Assembly: GCF_021725675.1 (NCBI RefSeq)
Contig: NZ_JAKJPO010000012.1
Span: forward strand, 1 to 64,000
Direction of reading: 5' to 3'
Length of the DNA stretch: 64,000 nt
DNA from: Marilutibacter chinensis
GTDB lineage: Bacteria; Pseudomonadota; Gammaproteobacteria; Xanthomonadales; Xanthomonadaceae
Positions 47,258 through 57,551 of this stretch are shown here, in pieces. Position 1 is the first letter of the stretch. Each line of letters begins with the position of its first letter. The position numbers and the translations under genes were made by a program. Below the pieces are notes generated by a model. It did no database searches, was not told the origin of the DNA, and worked only from the letters and a program-made list of their open reading frames with translations.

Positions 47258-49060
47258 TCATTCCAGCTCGCGCAGCATCTGCATCGCCTGCTGGCGCGCG
47301 GCCAGGTCACCATGCAGGCGCACCTCGGCCAGCAACTGACGCGCGCTATCGCGATCGCCGAGCGCGATGTACGCGCGGGCCAGTTCGAGACGCTCGTTGC
47401 CACCGCCGGTTCCGGCCCCGTCGGCGGCCGTGACCACCGGCGCGTGCGCAGCCTGGCTTTCGGACGAGGCGGTATGCCAGGCCGGAGGCCGATCGCCCGC
47501 ATCGCCGTCGGCAATGACCACGGCCGGAACGGCCTCGTCGATCCCGTCGTCGACCGGTCCTGCCGCTTGCGGGGAGACCGGCCCGGCTTCGTCCTCGTCT
47601 CCGCTCGCGGCCGGTGCAGCGACGGCGCCACCGGCGAACGCATCCGCAAGCGACGGCCGCCGCTCGCCACGGCTCTCGTCTGGCGCACGGAACACCGGCC
47701 GGGCATTGCGCTGGCGCAGCGCCCAACCGCCGGCAAGCGCCGCCAGCAGCAGGCCGAAGCCACCGAACAGCCACGGCATCGCCGTTCCCTGCTCGGTCGC
47801 GGGCTGCGCCTGCGCCGACTGCGCAAGCCGCTGCTGCACTTCGGCCAGTTCGCTGTCCTTCAGTTCGAGCAGCTTCTGCTGCTGTTGCTGCAGTTGCTCC
47901 AGCTCCGCGAGCCGCGCCTTCATCTCGGCCAGTTCGGCCTCGCGGGCCGCGAGGGTTTCCTGCGCCTGCTGGGTATCCTGTCGAAGCATGTTCCCCTCGC
48001 CTCCGGCGCTGATGCCGGACTGGTTGCCTGCCTGGGCCGCGTCGCTCGCACCCGGCGGCACGATCTCGAGCCGTGCATCGGCCACCGCTGCGTTCTGCGC
48101 CGCTGCCGACGCGGGCGCCGGCTCGCCGACGCGACCCGCATCCGCCGGCTGCGGCACGGTCGCCGCCGGCTGCCGCCATTGGCGGGTCTGCTCGCGGACC
48201 AGCGCGTTGGCGTCGGCAGGATCGAACGCGGCCATCGCCGCCGCATCGGGGATCCGCAGCACCGCACCGGACTTGACCCGATGGATGTTGCCGCCGATGA
48301 ACGCCTCCGGATTGGCCTGCAGCAACGCCGCCATCCGCTGGTTGAGGCTGAGCCCGCGGGCGCCGTCGATCCGGCTGGCGATCTGCGACAGCGTATCGCC
48401 GCTACCCACCTCGTAGCTGTCGCCGTCGATCCGGCGCACCGGACGCGCAACCGCGACCGGCCGCGGCTCGGCCGGGACCTGATCTTCGGCGACCGTCCCC
48501 TCCGTCGGGACGGCGTCGCCGGACGCGGAGGGAGCGGATGCCGTGCCGGCAGGGTTTTCGTTCGCGGGGACCACCGGCTCGCGAACGATCGCGTTCGACG
48601 GCGCGGCAACCGGCGCCTCGATCGGCGGCTGCGCCGGCGCCGACACGGTGCGCGGCGTATCCAGCAGCGCCGAATACTCTCGGACCAGCCGTCCCTGCCC
48701 CCAGTCGACCTCGACCAGGAAAGTCAGCGCGGCCTGGTTGACCGGCTGCGCGCTGGTGACCCGTACCACGGGATTGCCGGCATTGTCGAGACCGACCATG
48801 AAGCGCAGGTCCGACACCACGCCCTGCGGCGGCTCCAGGCCGACCCGGGCGAAGGTCTCCGGAGACGCCAGTCGCGCCTGCAGACGCTCCAGTTCGGCCG
48901 GGTCGCTGGAAATGATCGGGATCTCGGCCAGCAACGGCTGATCCACGCGCGACCGCACCACGATCTCGCCCAGACCCAGCGCCGCCGCCGAACCGCTGGC
49001 CACGACCAGCGCGAGCGCCAATGCACTGCGTGCCAACGCACAACGCGCGAACTGCTTCAC
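47258..49060 (-). CDS. fimV: FimV-like peptidoglycan-binding inner-membrane protein
   Basis: Pole-organising protein linked to type IV pili and twitching. 600 aa: signal sequence, the FimV N-terminal domain (LGLGEIVVRSRVDQPLLAEIPIISSDPAELERLQARLAS), a LysM domain (YEVGSGDTLSQIASRIDG to LRIP), a coiled coil rich in Glu/Gln, one transmembrane helix (PWLFGGFGLLLAALAGGWAL) and a C-terminal TPR-like tail (YIALGDRDSARQLLAEVRLHGD). Shorter than the Pseudomonas protein in the acidic linker. GTG start. Confidence 0.92.
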   Translation of the reverse strand: MKQFARCALARSALALALVVASGSAAALGLGEIVVRSRVDQPLLAEIPIISSDPAELERLQARLASPETFARVGLEPPQGVVSDLRFMVGLDNAGNPVVRVTSAQPVNQAALTFLVEVDWGQGRLVREYSALLDTPRTVSAPAQPPIEAPVAAPSNAIVREPVVPANENPAGTASAPSASGDAVPTEGTVAEDQVPAEPRPVAVARPVRRIDGDSYEVGSGDTLSQIASRIDGARGLSLNQRMAALLQANPEAFIGGNIHRVKSGAVLRIPDAAAMAAFDPADANALVREQTRQWRQPAATVPQPADAGRVGEPAPASAAAQNAAVADARLEIVPPGASDAAQAGNQSGISAGGEGNMLRQDTQQAQETLAAREAELAEMKARLAELEQLQQQQQKLLELKDSELAEVQQRLAQSAQAQPATEQGTAMPWLFGGFGLLLAALAGGWALRQRNARPVFRAPDESRGERRPSLADAFAGGAVAAPAASGDEDEAGPVSPQAAGPVDDGIDEAVPAVVIADGDAGDRPPAWHTASSESQAAHAPVVTAADGAGTGGGNERLELARAYIALGDRDSARQLLAEVRLHGDLAARQQAMQMLRELE

Positions 49061-49140
49061 AAGAGCACCTGTTTCGTCTCCCCCGGACTGCCGACTCTAG
49101 CCGCCGCCGCCCTTGCCATGCAATGCGGCGGTGGAACCGT

Positions 49141-50196
49141 TCAGCTCTCCGCCGCGACCAGCTCGGCCAGTTGCACCGCGTTCAGCGCCGCGCCCTTGCG
49201 GATGTTGTCGGACACGATCCACAGGTTGAGTCCGCGCGGATGCGACAGGTCCTCGCGGATGCGGCCGACGTAGACCGCGTCGTTGCCCGAAGCATGGGTG
49301 ACCGGGGTCGGGTAACCGCCTGGCTTGCGTTCGTCGACGACCTCGACGCCCGGCGCCGCCGCCAGCAGTTCGCGCGCCAGCTCGGGTGTGATCTTCTCGA
49401 CGGTCTCTATCGCCACCGCCTCGGAGTGGCCGTAGAACACCGGCACCCGGACCGCTGTCGGGTTCACCATGATCGAGTCGTCACCGAGGATCTTGCGGGT
49501 CTCCCACACCAGCTTCATCTCCTCCTTGGTGAAGCCGTTTTCCTGGAAGTCGTCGATGTGCGGGATCAGGTTGAAGGCGATCTGCACCGGGAAGCGCTCC
49601 GGCTCCGGATCCTTGAAGTTCAGCAGCGCGCCGGTCTGGCGGCCGAGCTCCTCCATCGCCGAACGTCCGCCGCCGGACACCGACTGGTAGGTGGCGACAT
49701 TGATGCGCTCGATCTTCGAATGGCGATGCAGCGGCGCCAGCGCGACCAGCATCTGCATCGTCGAGCAGTTCGGGTTGGCGATGATCCCGCGCGGGCGGTT
49801 GGCGACCTGCTCCGGGTTGACCTCGGACACCACCAGCGGCACGTCGTCGTCGTAGCGGAACGCCGAGGAGTTGTCGATCACCACCGCACCGGCAGCGGCG
49901 AACTTCGGTGCGTATTCCTTCGACACGCCGCCACCGGCGGAGAACAGCGCGATGTCGACGCCGGCGGGATCAAAGTTCGCCAGGTCCTGGACGACATGCT
50001 CTTCGCCGCGGTACTCGATGGTTCCGCCGGCCGAGCGCTCGCTGGCGAGCACGTGCAGTTGCCCGACCGGGAAGCGACGCTCGGCGAGGATCGCCAGCAT
50101 GGCCTCGCCGACCGCACCGGTGGCGCCGACGACGGCGACGTTGAAGCGACGTTGTGCGCCGCCAACGGACGTGTTGCTTGTGGACGCGTTGCTCAT
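49141..50196 (-). CDS. asd: Aspartate-semialdehyde dehydrogenase
   Basis: NADPH-dependent enzyme of the lysine/methionine/threonine and diaminopimelate branch. 351 aa: VAVVGATGAVGEAML, catalytic Cys144 in IANPNCSTMQML, and a C-terminal half with RVPVFYGHSEAV and LWIVSDNIRKGAALNAVQLAE. Conserved asd-fimV order. Confidence 0.97.
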   Translation of the reverse strand: MSNASTSNTSVGGAQRRFNVAVVGATGAVGEAMLAILAERRFPVGQLHVLASERSAGGTIEYRGEEHVVQDLANFDPAGVDIALFSAGGGVSKEYAPKFAAAGAVVIDNSSAFRYDDDVPLVVSEVNPEQVANRPRGIIANPNCSTMQMLVALAPLHRHSKIERINVATYQSVSGGGRSAMEELGRQTGALLNFKDPEPERFPVQIAFNLIPHIDDFQENGFTKEEMKLVWETRKILGDDSIMVNPTAVRVPVFYGHSEAVAIETVEKITPELARELLAAAPGVEVVDERKPGGYPTPVTHASGNDAVYVGRIREDLSHPRGLNLWIVSDNIRKGAALNAVQLAELVAAES

Positions 50197-50274
50197 GGGA
50201 TGGATTCTTCGGATGTGGGGTCTGGAATGGAAACGTTCGCGTGCGGGCTGGATTCGGGGAACTTCCGGGATTCT

Positions 50275-50298
50275 CCGCCACCGGGCTGCCCGTGGCGG
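50275..50298 (-). terminator. Hairpin behind the aroC–dehydrogenase pair
   Basis: CCGCCAC(C)GGG-CTG-CCCGTGGCGG, a 10-bp stem with one bulge, 16 nt after the dehydrogenase stop on the minus strand. No T-run; it may stop or stabilise the transcript ahead of asd. Confidence 0.4.
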
Positions 50299-50313
50299 GG
50301 TCGCGAAGGTTCC

Positions 50314-51336
50314 CTATCGTTTAACCGTGATTTTTCCGGCGACCGCATCGGCGTTGACCGGCGTCGGCGGGTCGCCGGCACGCGGACCATACCCCAGCGC
50401 GGCAATCAGGTTGTCCACCGCCAGCGCCACCATCGCGCGCCGGGTGGCGCGGCTGGCGCTGGCGATATGCGGGGCCAACACCACGTTGCGCAGCGCCAGC
50501 AGTTCCGGGCGCACCCGCGGCTCGCCCTCGTACACGTCCAGCCCGGCCGCGGCGAGGCGGCCATTGGCGAGTGCATCGGCCAGGGCCAGCTCGTCGACCA
50601 CGCCGCCGCGGGCGACGTTCACCAGGGTCGCGGTCGGCTTCATCTTCGCCAGCGCGGCGGCGTCGATAATGTGATGGGTGACCGGCGAATACGGCAGCAC
50701 CAGCACCAGGTGGTCCGAGTTCGCCAGCAGCGCGTCGAAGTCGACATGCTCGGCGCGGCACTCGCGCTCGGTTGCCTCGGGCAGGCGGCTGCGGTTGTGG
50801 TACAGCACACGCATGCCGAAGCCGAGCGCGCGGCGAGCGATGCCCTGTCCGATCCGGCCCATGCCGAGGATGCCCAGGGTACTGCCATGCAGGTCGGCGC
50901 CCAGCAGGGTGTCGAACGACCAGCGCTGCCACTGGCCTTCGCGCAGCCAGCGCTCGGCCTCGGTGACGCGGCGCGCGGCCGCCATCAGCAGGGCGAAGCC
51001 GAAGTCGGCGGTGGTCTCGGTCAGCACGTCCGGCGTGTTGGTGACCAGCACGCCGGCCGAACCCAGCACGGGCACGTCGAGGTTGTCGTAACCGACGCCG
51101 ACGTTGGCGACCGCGCGCAGGCGCGCGGCGCCGGCGATCTCGGTCGCGCCAATCCGTTCGACCAGGGTGACGAGCGCACCGTCCACATCGCGCAGATTCG
51201 ATGCGACCTGCCCGGGCGCGTAGACACCGGCCTCGGGCACGGCCGTGCGCAGCACATCGAAGTGCTCGTCCAGGCGGTCGGTGACGTCCTCGAACAGTGG
51301 ACGCGACAGCCATACCCGAGGTCGCGGCTCAGCCAT
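50314..51336 (-). CDS. D-2-hydroxyacid dehydrogenase (GhrB/2-ketogluconate reductase-like)
   Basis: NAD(P)H-dependent reductase of glyoxylate, hydroxypyruvate or 2-ketogluconate. 340 aa: nucleotide motif [42 protein letters not shown] (catalytic Arg), a Glu in [11 protein letters not shown] and catalytic His in [10 protein letters not shown]. Its start overlaps the aroC stop by 8 nt, so they are coupled. Substrate cannot be chosen among relatives by sequence alone. Confidence 0.9.
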   Translation of the reverse strand: MAEPRPRVWLSRPLFEDVTDRLDEHFDVLRTAVPEAGVYAPGQVASNLRDVDGALVTLVERIGATEIAGAARLRAVANVGVGYDNLDVPVLGSAGVLVTNTPDVLTETTADFGFALLMAAARRVTEAERWLREGQWQRWSFDTLLGADLHGSTLGILGMGRIGQGIARRALGFGMRVLYHNRSRLPEATERECRAEHVDFDALLANSDHLVLVLPYSPVTHHIIDAAALAKMKPTATLVNVARGGVVDELALADALANGRLAAAGLDVYEGEPRVRPELLALRNVVLAPHIASASRATRRAMVALAVDNLIAALGYGPRAGDPPTPVNADAVAGKITVKR

Positions 51337-52441
51337 CGCCTTCGACCGGGCCGGGCGGAATGCGCGGCGTGACTTCGCCGATGTCGCCGCACTGGGCGCG
51401 GTGGATCAGGGCCTGGTCCATCAGCACCAGCGCGACCATCGCCTCGCAGATCGGAGTCGCACGGATGCCGACGCAGGGGTCGTGGCGGCCGGTGGTGACC
51501 ACCTCGACGACTTCGCCATGGATGTCGAGCCCGTCGACCGGAATGCGCAGGCTCGAGGTCGGCTTGAACGCGACCGAGCAGCGCACGGCCTGTCCGGTAC
51601 TGATCCCACCGAGCACGCCGCCGGCGTGATTGGACTCGAAGCCGTCCGGCCTCATCACGTCGCGGTGCTCGCTGCCGCGTTGCGCGACCGAGGCGAAACC
51701 GTCACCGACCTCCACGCCCTTGACCGCGTTGATGCTCATCAACGCCGCGGCCAGCATGCCGTCGAGCTTGCCGTAGATCGGCGCGCCCCAGCCCGGCGGC
51801 ACGCCCTCGGCGATCACGTCCACGCGCGCGCCGACCGAGTCGCCGGACTTGCGCAGCGCGTCCATGTAGGCCTCCAGCGCGGGCACCTGTGCGGCGTGCG
51901 GCCAGAAGAACGGGTTGTCCTCGACCACCGACAGGTCGCAACCTTCCGGAGTGACCTCGCCCAGCTGCGACAGCCAGCCCCGGACACGGATGCCGTGGCG
52001 CTCGGCCAGCCACTTCTTCGCGATCACACCGGCCGCCACCCGCATCGTGGTCTCGCGCGCCGAGGACCGGCCGCCGCCGCGCGGATCGCGCACGCCGTAT
52101 TTCTGCCAATAGACGTAATCGGCATGGCCTGGGCGGAACTGATCGGCGATCCGGCCATAGTCCTTGCTGCGCGCGTCGGTGTTGCGGATCAACAACGCCA
52201 CCGGCGTACCGGTGGTCATGCCTTCGTAGACGCCGGACAGGATCTCGACCTCGTCGGCCTCGCGGCGCGCCGACGTGTGCCGGGTGCGTCCCGTGGCGCG
52301 TCGCTCCAGGTCCTGACGGAAATCCTCCGGCGCGATCGCGATGCCCGGCGGCAGGCCGTCGATCACGCAGCCGATGGCCGGCCCATGGCTCTCACCGAAG
52401 GTGGTGACCGTCAGGAGCTTGCCGAAGCTGTTGCTGGACAC
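51329..52441 (-). CDS. aroC: Chorismate synthase
   Basis: Last step of the shikimate pathway, FMNH2-dependent. 370 aa, GTG start: [61 protein letters not shown] and KPTSSLRIP. Complete. Confidence 0.98.
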   Translation of the reverse strand: MSSNSFGKLLTVTTFGESHGPAIGCVIDGLPPGIAIAPEDFRQDLERRATGRTRHTSARREADEVEILSGVYEGMTTGTPVALLIRNTDARSKDYGRIADQFRPGHADYVYWQKYGVRDPRGGGRSSARETTMRVAAGVIAKKWLAERHGIRVRGWLSQLGEVTPEGCDLSVVEDNPFFWPHAAQVPALEAYMDALRKSGDSVGARVDVIAEGVPPGWGAPIYGKLDGMLAAALMSINAVKGVEVGDGFASVAQRGSEHRDVMRPDGFESNHAGGVLGGISTGQAVRCSVAFKPTSSLRIPVDGLDIHGEVVEVVTTGRHDPCVGIRATPICEAMVALVLMDQALIHRAQCGDIGEVTPRIPPGPVEGDG

Positions 52442-52533
52442 GGGATCGGGTTACCGGGATGGAGGAAGGAGCAGGACTCTATCAATGCCAACTGGTTGCT
52501 GCAGGAACTTCCTTGGCCACGGATCGGCGCCAC

Positions 52534-53511
52534 TCATCCGCGCTCATCGGCCAGTGCCTTGATCCGCTCGTGGTGCTCGACCAGGTCGGCCCGCTCGACC
52601 ACGAAGATGCCCATCTGCCCGACCTTGAACTCGACCCAGGCCATCGGCAGCTCCGGCAGCAGTTCGACCAGCGCACGCTCCGCCTCGCCGACCTCGCAGA
52701 TCAGCAGGCCCTGCCCGCTCAGGTGGGCGGGCGCGTCGCGCATGATCTTCAGTGCCAGGTCGAGACCGTCGTGGCCGGCGCGCAGGCCGAGCTCGGGCTC
52801 GTGCGCATACTCCTCCGGCAACGCGTCGGTCTCGTCGTTGGTGACGTAAGGGGGGTTGGTGACGATCAGGTCGTAGATCTCGCCGTCGAGCGTGGAGAAC
52901 AGGTCGGACCTGCGGAACTCGACATTGTCCGCGCGCAGCCGCGCCTTGTTCTCGGCGGCCAGCGACAGCGCGTCGTCGCTGATGTCGATGCCATGCACTT
53001 CCCAGTCCGGATGGTAATGGCCGGTCGCGATGGCAATGCAGCCCGAGCCGGTGCACAGGTCGAGTGCGCGACGGACCTCGCGACCGCCGAGCCAGGGCTC
53101 GAAGCCGGCCTCGATCAGCTCGGCGATCGGCGAGCGCGGCACCAGCGCGCGCGGGTCGGACTTGAAGCTCAGGCCCGCGAACCATGCTTCGCCGGTCAGG
53201 TAGGCCGCCGGGATGCGTTCGCGGATGCGGCGCCCGAACAGTGCCAGCACCTTCGCCTTCTCGGCCGTGGTCACCCGCGACTGGCCGTAGACCGGGCTGA
53301 GGTCGTGCGGCATGTGCAGCGCGTGCAGCACCAGCTGGGTCGCCTCGTCGAGCGCATTGTCGTAGCTGTGCCCGAAGGTCAGGCCCGCCTCGGCGAACAG
53401 GCTGCCGCCGTGGCGGATCAGGTCGACGATCGTCAGCTGCTCGAACGTGGCCGCTTCGGGGCCGGCGCTCGCCGGGTCGGCGCTCAGGGGCGGGCTTGCG
53501 GGCATGTTCAC
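52534..53511 (-). CDS. prmB: Ribosomal protein L3 N5-glutamine methyltransferase
   Basis: Methylates a glutamine in ribosomal protein uL3. 325 aa: AdoMet site [18 protein letters not shown] (151-168), catalytic NPPYV (219-223), and the PrmB-type N-terminal helical domain. The GTG at 53511 or the ATG at 53505 may start it. The 92-nt spacer to aroC has no evident signal. Confidence 0.93.
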   Translation of the reverse strand: MNMPASPPLSADPASAGPEAATFEQLTIVDLIRHGGSLFAEAGLTFGHSYDNALDEATQLVLHALHMPHDLSPVYGQSRVTTAEKAKVLALFGRRIRERIPAAYLTGEAWFAGLSFKSDPRALVPRSPIAELIEAGFEPWLGGREVRRALDLCTGSGCIAIATGHYHPDWEVHGIDISDDALSLAAENKARLRADNVEFRRSDLFSTLDGEIYDLIVTNPPYVTNDETDALPEEYAHEPELGLRAGHDGLDLALKIMRDAPAHLSGQGLLICEVGEAERALVELLPELPMAWVEFKVGQMGIFVVERADLVEHHERIKALADERG

Positions 53512-53534
53512 GGCGGGTCGTGGGGAGGCCGGGG

Positions 53535-53540
53535 ATTATA
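53535..53540 (-). promoter_or_regulatory. -10 box (TATAAT) upstream of prmB
   Basis: On the minus strand GGCTATAATCCCC lies 24 nt before the prmB start codon in a GC-rich context. The -35 is not recognisable. The short leader favours the ATG at 53505 slightly. Confidence 0.5.
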
Positions 53541-53598
53541 GCCGCCGCCGTGCGCGCATGGCCGGTATCATGCACCGCAACCGCCAGCCGGATCGATC

Positions 53599-54243
53599 AT
53601 GTTCAACCGTACCACCGCCTACATCCTGGTCATCGCCCTCGCCGCCGGTCTCGGCCTGTGGGCGGCGATGCGCTTCTTCGGCCCCCACGAAGCGCCGGTG
53701 CCGGAGCTGCAGAGCGTGCGGCTGTTCCAGCCCGCGCGTGCGCTGCCGGACTTCGAGCTGACCCAGTCCGATGGCACCGCGCTGGAAGCCTCCGAGCTCC
53801 GGGGCCACTGGACCGCGGTGTTCCTCGGCTTCACCCACTGCCCCGACGTCTGCCCGACCACGCTGGCCGAGCTGGCACGCGCGCAGAAGCGCTGGGAAAC
53901 GATTCCCGAGGCGAGCCGGCCACGGGTGCTGTTCGTCTCGGTCGACCCGGAGCGCGATACGCCCGAACTGATCGGCCGGTATGCCCATGCCTTCCACAAG
54001 GACACGCTGGCCGCGACCGGCAGCCTGCCGGCGCTGGAATCCTTCGCCAAGTCGCTGAGCATGGTGTTTGCGAAGGTGCCGCCGCCGGAGGGTGTGCCCG
54101 CCGACCGGTACCTGATCGAGCACAGCGCGACGATCGCGGTACTCGATCCCCAGGGCCGGATGGCCGGCCTGATCCGTCCGCCACTGGAACCGGAGAAGAT
54201 CGCCGCCGACCTGCAGGCGCTGAGCGGGGCCTCCGCTCCATGA
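53599..54243 (+). CDS. SCO1/SenC family copper-binding protein
   Basis: Membrane-anchored thioredoxin-fold copper chaperone for cytochrome oxidase assembly or redox sensing. 214 aa: N-terminal helix ([18 protein letters not shown]), CxxxC copper site in [13 protein letters not shown] (Cys81, Cys85) and distal His175 in [14 protein letters not shown]. All three ligands are present. Stop overlaps the psd start (ATGA). Confidence 0.93.
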   Translation: MFNRTTAYILVIALAAGLGLWAAMRFFGPHEAPVPELQSVRLFQPARALPDFELTQSDGTALEASELRGHWTAVFLGFTHCPDVCPTTLAELARAQKRWETIPEASRPRVLFVSVDPERDTPELIGRYAHAFHKDTLAATGSLPALESFAKSLSMVFAKVPPPEGVPADRYLIEHSATIAVLDPQGRMAGLIRPPLEPEKIAADLQALSGASAP

Positions 54244-55091
54244 GCCTGGCCACCGCGCTGACCTACGTCCTGCCGCACCGCCTGCTGTCGTCGCTCGCGC
54301 GGGCGCTGGCGTACTCGGACAACCCGCGCCTCAAGCAGTGGCTGATCGACACGGTCACGCGCAAGTTCGGCGTCGACCTGTCCGAAGCCGCGCAGCCGGA
54401 TCCGACCGTCTACCCGACCTTCAACAGCTTCTTCACCCGCGCGCTCCGCCCTGGCGCGCGCATGCCCGATCCGGATCCGGATGCGCTGCTGATGCCGGCC
54501 GACGGCCGCATCAGCCAGTGCGGCAAGATCGACGGCGAGGGCCGCATCTTCCAGGCCAAGGGGCAGTCCTTCACCGCAGCCGAACTGCTCGCCAGCGACG
54601 CCGCCGCGGCCGCGGCCGCCTTCAATGGTGGGACCTTCGCGACTGTCTACCTGTCGCCGCGCGACTATCACCGCGTGCACATGCCGTGGACCGGCACGCT
54701 GCGCGAAACCGTGCACGTGCCGGGGCGGCTGTTCAGCGTCGGGCCGGCCGCGGTCCGCAACGTGCCGCGGCTGTTCGCCCGCAACGAACGGCTGGTCTGC
54801 CACTTCGACACCGACTTCGGGCCGATGGCCTCGGTGATGGTCGGCGCGCTGCTGGTCTCCGGCGTGGAGACGGTCTGGAGCGGCGAAGAGATCCCGGCCT
54901 ACGCCGATATCGTCACCCGCAAGGACTACCGCGGGCACGACATCCGCCTCGAACGCTTCGAGGAGATGGCCCGCTTCAACTACGGTTCGACGGTGATCGT
55001 GCTGCTGCCGCCCGGTGTGGCCGAGCTGGCGCCCGGCCTGGCGGCGGAAACGCCGGTGCGGCTGGGCCAGCGCCTGGCGAGCCGGACCTGA
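54240..55091 (+). CDS. psd: Phosphatidylserine decarboxylase proenzyme
   Basis: Makes phosphatidylethanolamine at the inner membrane. 283 aa. The self-cleavage site is YGST (248-251) in [11 protein letters not shown], where Ser250 becomes the pyruvoyl group; the more usual motif is LGST or FGST. Supporting residues: PADGRI (Asp88) and [11 protein letters not shown] (His144, His147). The longer open frame upstream overlaps the SCO gene and is not used. Confidence 0.96.
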   Translation: MSLATALTYVLPHRLLSSLARALAYSDNPRLKQWLIDTVTRKFGVDLSEAAQPDPTVYPTFNSFFTRALRPGARMPDPDPDALLMPADGRISQCGKIDGEGRIFQAKGQSFTAAELLASDAAAAAAAFNGGTFATVYLSPRDYHRVHMPWTGTLRETVHVPGRLFSVGPAAVRNVPRLFARNERLVCHFDTDFGPMASVMVGALLVSGVETVWSGEEIPAYADIVTRKDYRGHDIRLERFEEMARFNYGSTVIVLLPPGVAELAPGLAAETPVRLGQRLASRT

Positions 55092-55149
55092 CCGGCCCGC
55101 GGCTGCCCCCGCCACCCGGCAAGAGGCGTTGCATGCGCTGGCGCCGCAC

Positions 55150-55857
55150 TCAGTGGACGCCTTGCGCGGCCATGCCGGAACGCGCTATCAGCGCCTGCGC
55201 AAGCCAGTAGCTGGCCAGCACCGCGACGGTCGACGCCGGAAGTGGCGCGACGAAGCGATCGAACGCCAGGGTCGCGTCCGAGACCACGAAACACAGGCCG
55301 CCCAGCGCGGCGAAACCGGCCGCGGGGCCGCAGCCCCGTCGCCACGCGACCGCCGCGGTCGACGCCATCGCGACCAGCACCGCGACATAGGCCACGACGG
55401 GAATCCGCATCGCCGTCGGCAGGTGCGGCCACAGCGTTACCAGCATTGCCATGGCGACGGCGGCATAGGCCGGCCAGGGCCAGATCGGGCCGCGGCTGCC
55501 GGCCACCAGGCGGAGCCGGAACGCCGACCAGTAGGCCAGGTGCGCGAGCAGGAAAGCCCCCAGCCCTGCGATGAAGCAGGCGTCGCCGGAGAACATCAGG
55601 AAGACGTCGCCGACGGCCGACATCAGCAATCCCGCCAGCAGGCGGCGCGGATACCCATCGCCCGCAGCAGCGCGGCAACGCCACAGGCAGGCGGCGATCA
55701 GAAGGGTCGTCAACGGCTTGAACAGATAGTGCAGCGCGGGCTCGCCGGTCGCGGCACCGGCCATCGCGAGGGCGGCGCTGCCGGCGACCGCCGCCCAGAC
55801 CGGCAGGGGAACGACGGAGCGCGACCGGCGGACATCCTGTCCCGCAGCGGCGTTCAC
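55150..55857 (-). CDS. YhhN-family lysoplasmalogenase-like membrane protein
   Basis: Integral membrane protein of about 8 helices, 235 aa from GTG 55857, which overlaps the upstream lytic transglycosylase stop (GTGA). Family markers: FKPLTTLLIAACLW, AVGDVFLMFSGDACFIAGLGAFLLAHLAYW and GGLCFVVSDATLAFDRF, with the conserved Asp residues of the TMEM86/YhhN hydrolase group. Enzymatic activity on ether lipids is known for animal relatives, inferred here. Confidence 0.85.
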   Translation of the reverse strand: MNAAAGQDVRRSRSVVPLPVWAAVAGSAALAMAGAATGEPALHYLFKPLTTLLIAACLWRCRAAAGDGYPRRLLAGLLMSAVGDVFLMFSGDACFIAGLGAFLLAHLAYWSAFRLRLVAGSRGPIWPWPAYAAVAMAMLVTLWPHLPTAMRIPVVAYVAVLVAMASTAAVAWRRGCGPAAGFAALGGLCFVVSDATLAFDRFVAPLPASTVAVLASYWLAQALIARSGMAAQGVH

Positions 55858-57407
55858 CCGTCGCAACCCTCCAGGCTCAGCTGCTGTCCGGGACGGATCG
55901 TGTAGCGCGGCGGGCGGATGTTGTTCGTGCGCGCCAGCTGGCCGGTGCCGCACGAGAACTTGCGCGCGATCGAGGTCAGGGTCTCGCCGCGCTGCACTTT
56001 GTAAACGCGGGGGCGTACGCCCCCGTCCGAGGCGGCCGGCGCCGCTGCAACGGGAGTCACCGCGCCGGTACGCACGATCGCGCGGTCGGGATCGCTGAGC
56101 ACCAGGGTGCGGGCCAGTTCGGCCCGGGCGCCGCGGCTGCACCAGCGGTTGTACAGGCCGGCGATGCGGGTGGTGGCATTGAGGACGGTTCCGGACGGCA
56201 GCACGCTGTCGGCCTCGTAGCGTGGATTCAGGTTGCGCAGCGCCCGCATGTAGCCATCGCGGGTGCCGCCGTTGCCGAGGCAGATCGTCAACTGGTAGAT
56301 CGAACTCGGCTGCGACAGCGTCAGCGCCGCCGGCCGTGGATCGACCTTGGGGAACTCGATGCCGTACTGCTTCGGGTGCAGGAACAGCCAGGCCGCCGCG
56401 ATCACCATCGGCACGTAGTCGCGGGTCTCGGCAGGAAACTCGTTGTAGACCGCCTCGTCCCAGAAGTCCTTGCCGGGATGCGCCTGATGGATCCGGCGTG
56501 CGCGCCCCTCGCCGCCGTTGTAGGCGGCCAGCGCCAGCTCGATGTTGCGGTTGAGCTCGCCCATGCGCTCGTTCAGGTACCGGACGCTCGCCTCGGATGC
56601 CGCATATGGATCGAAGCGGGTGTCGAAGCCGTGACTGTCCTTGCCCAGGCCGAAGCGCTGGCCGGTCGCGTACATGAACTGCATCGGCCCGGCCGCACCC
56701 GCGCGCGAACGCGCATGCACCTTGCCGTTGGATTCCTTGGCCATGATCCCGAACAACAGCGCCTCGGGCAGGCCGGCGCGCTCGTAGTGCGGCCACATCA
56801 GGTGGCGCATGTACTGGTAGTTCTCGTAGCTGTTCATCAGCGACGGCCGCATGTCGGTCAGCCAACGGCGGATGCCGGCCTGCACCGCCGGGTTGTACTT
56901 GACCATCTCGTCGAAGCGGTGACGGCGGTCATCGAGCAGCGCGGCGGCACGGGCGGCTTCCGGCACGTCGGCGGCGAACGGATCGGATTCGCCCTGGGCC
57001 AGGTCGACATGATCGGGATCGGCGTCATCCGGACCGTGCTCGCCCGCGAACGGTTCCTGCGCGTCGGTGTTGAGCTTGAGCAGGCGCTTGTAGGTCGCCA
57101 GCAGCGTGGTCGGCGAGCAGCCGCGCTGCTTCGCGCAGTCGGCCATCGCATCCTCCATGTCCTCCAGCGCCTCGTCGCCGAGGCGAGTGCCTTCCGGATC
57201 GGCATTGCCGGCCATCACCATCGCCTCACGGTATTTCGCCTCGGCCGCCAGCATGCGCTGGCCGATGCCATCGACCGCTGCCTGGTCACGACGCGACAAC
57301 GCGGCGGCATCGACCGGCAGCAGCAGGGCGATGAAGACGGCCGGCGACAGCGCCGGAAGGATGGCGCGGGCGGACACGCGGCCAGGCAGGAAAGCGGACA
57401 GGGACAT
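55854..57407 (-). CDS. LysM lytic transglycosylase (MltD-like)
   Basis: Exported murein lytic enzyme. 517 aa from ATG 57407: signal sequence (to about residue 36), an N-terminal helical part, an SLT domain with catalytic Glu225 in FGIMAKESNGKVHARSRAGAAGPMQFM and ALAAYNGGEGRARR, then one C-terminal LysM (YKVQRGETLTSIARKFSCGTGQLARTNN). Typical MltD has two LysM repeats; only one is seen. Coupled to the YhhN gene. Confidence 0.92.
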   Translation of the reverse strand: MSLSAFLPGRVSARAILPALSPAVFIALLLPVDAAALSRRDQAAVDGIGQRMLAAEAKYREAMVMAGNADPEGTRLGDEALEDMEDAMADCAKQRGCSPTTLLATYKRLLKLNTDAQEPFAGEHGPDDADPDHVDLAQGESDPFAADVPEAARAAALLDDRRHRFDEMVKYNPAVQAGIRRWLTDMRPSLMNSYENYQYMRHLMWPHYERAGLPEALLFGIMAKESNGKVHARSRAGAAGPMQFMYATGQRFGLGKDSHGFDTRFDPYAASEASVRYLNERMGELNRNIELALAAYNGGEGRARRIHQAHPGKDFWDEAVYNEFPAETRDYVPMVIAAAWLFLHPKQYGIEFPKVDPRPAALTLSQPSSIYQLTICLGNGGTRDGYMRALRNLNPRYEADSVLPSGTVLNATTRIAGLYNRWCSRGARAELARTLVLSDPDRAIVRTGAVTPVAAAPAASDGGVRPRVYKVQRGETLTSIARKFSCGTGQLARTNNIRPPRYTIRPGQQLSLEGCDG

Positions 57408-57551
57408 GAATGACGATGAATGAAAAACGAACGCGCAGGGTAGCCTCAGCGCGTTCGAGACCACAACCGCTCCTAGACCCATGGCTTCGCCCAACTGCGC
57501 AGAGTGCATGAACAGGCTCTAGAATCGCGATCAACCTGAACGGAGTCGAGC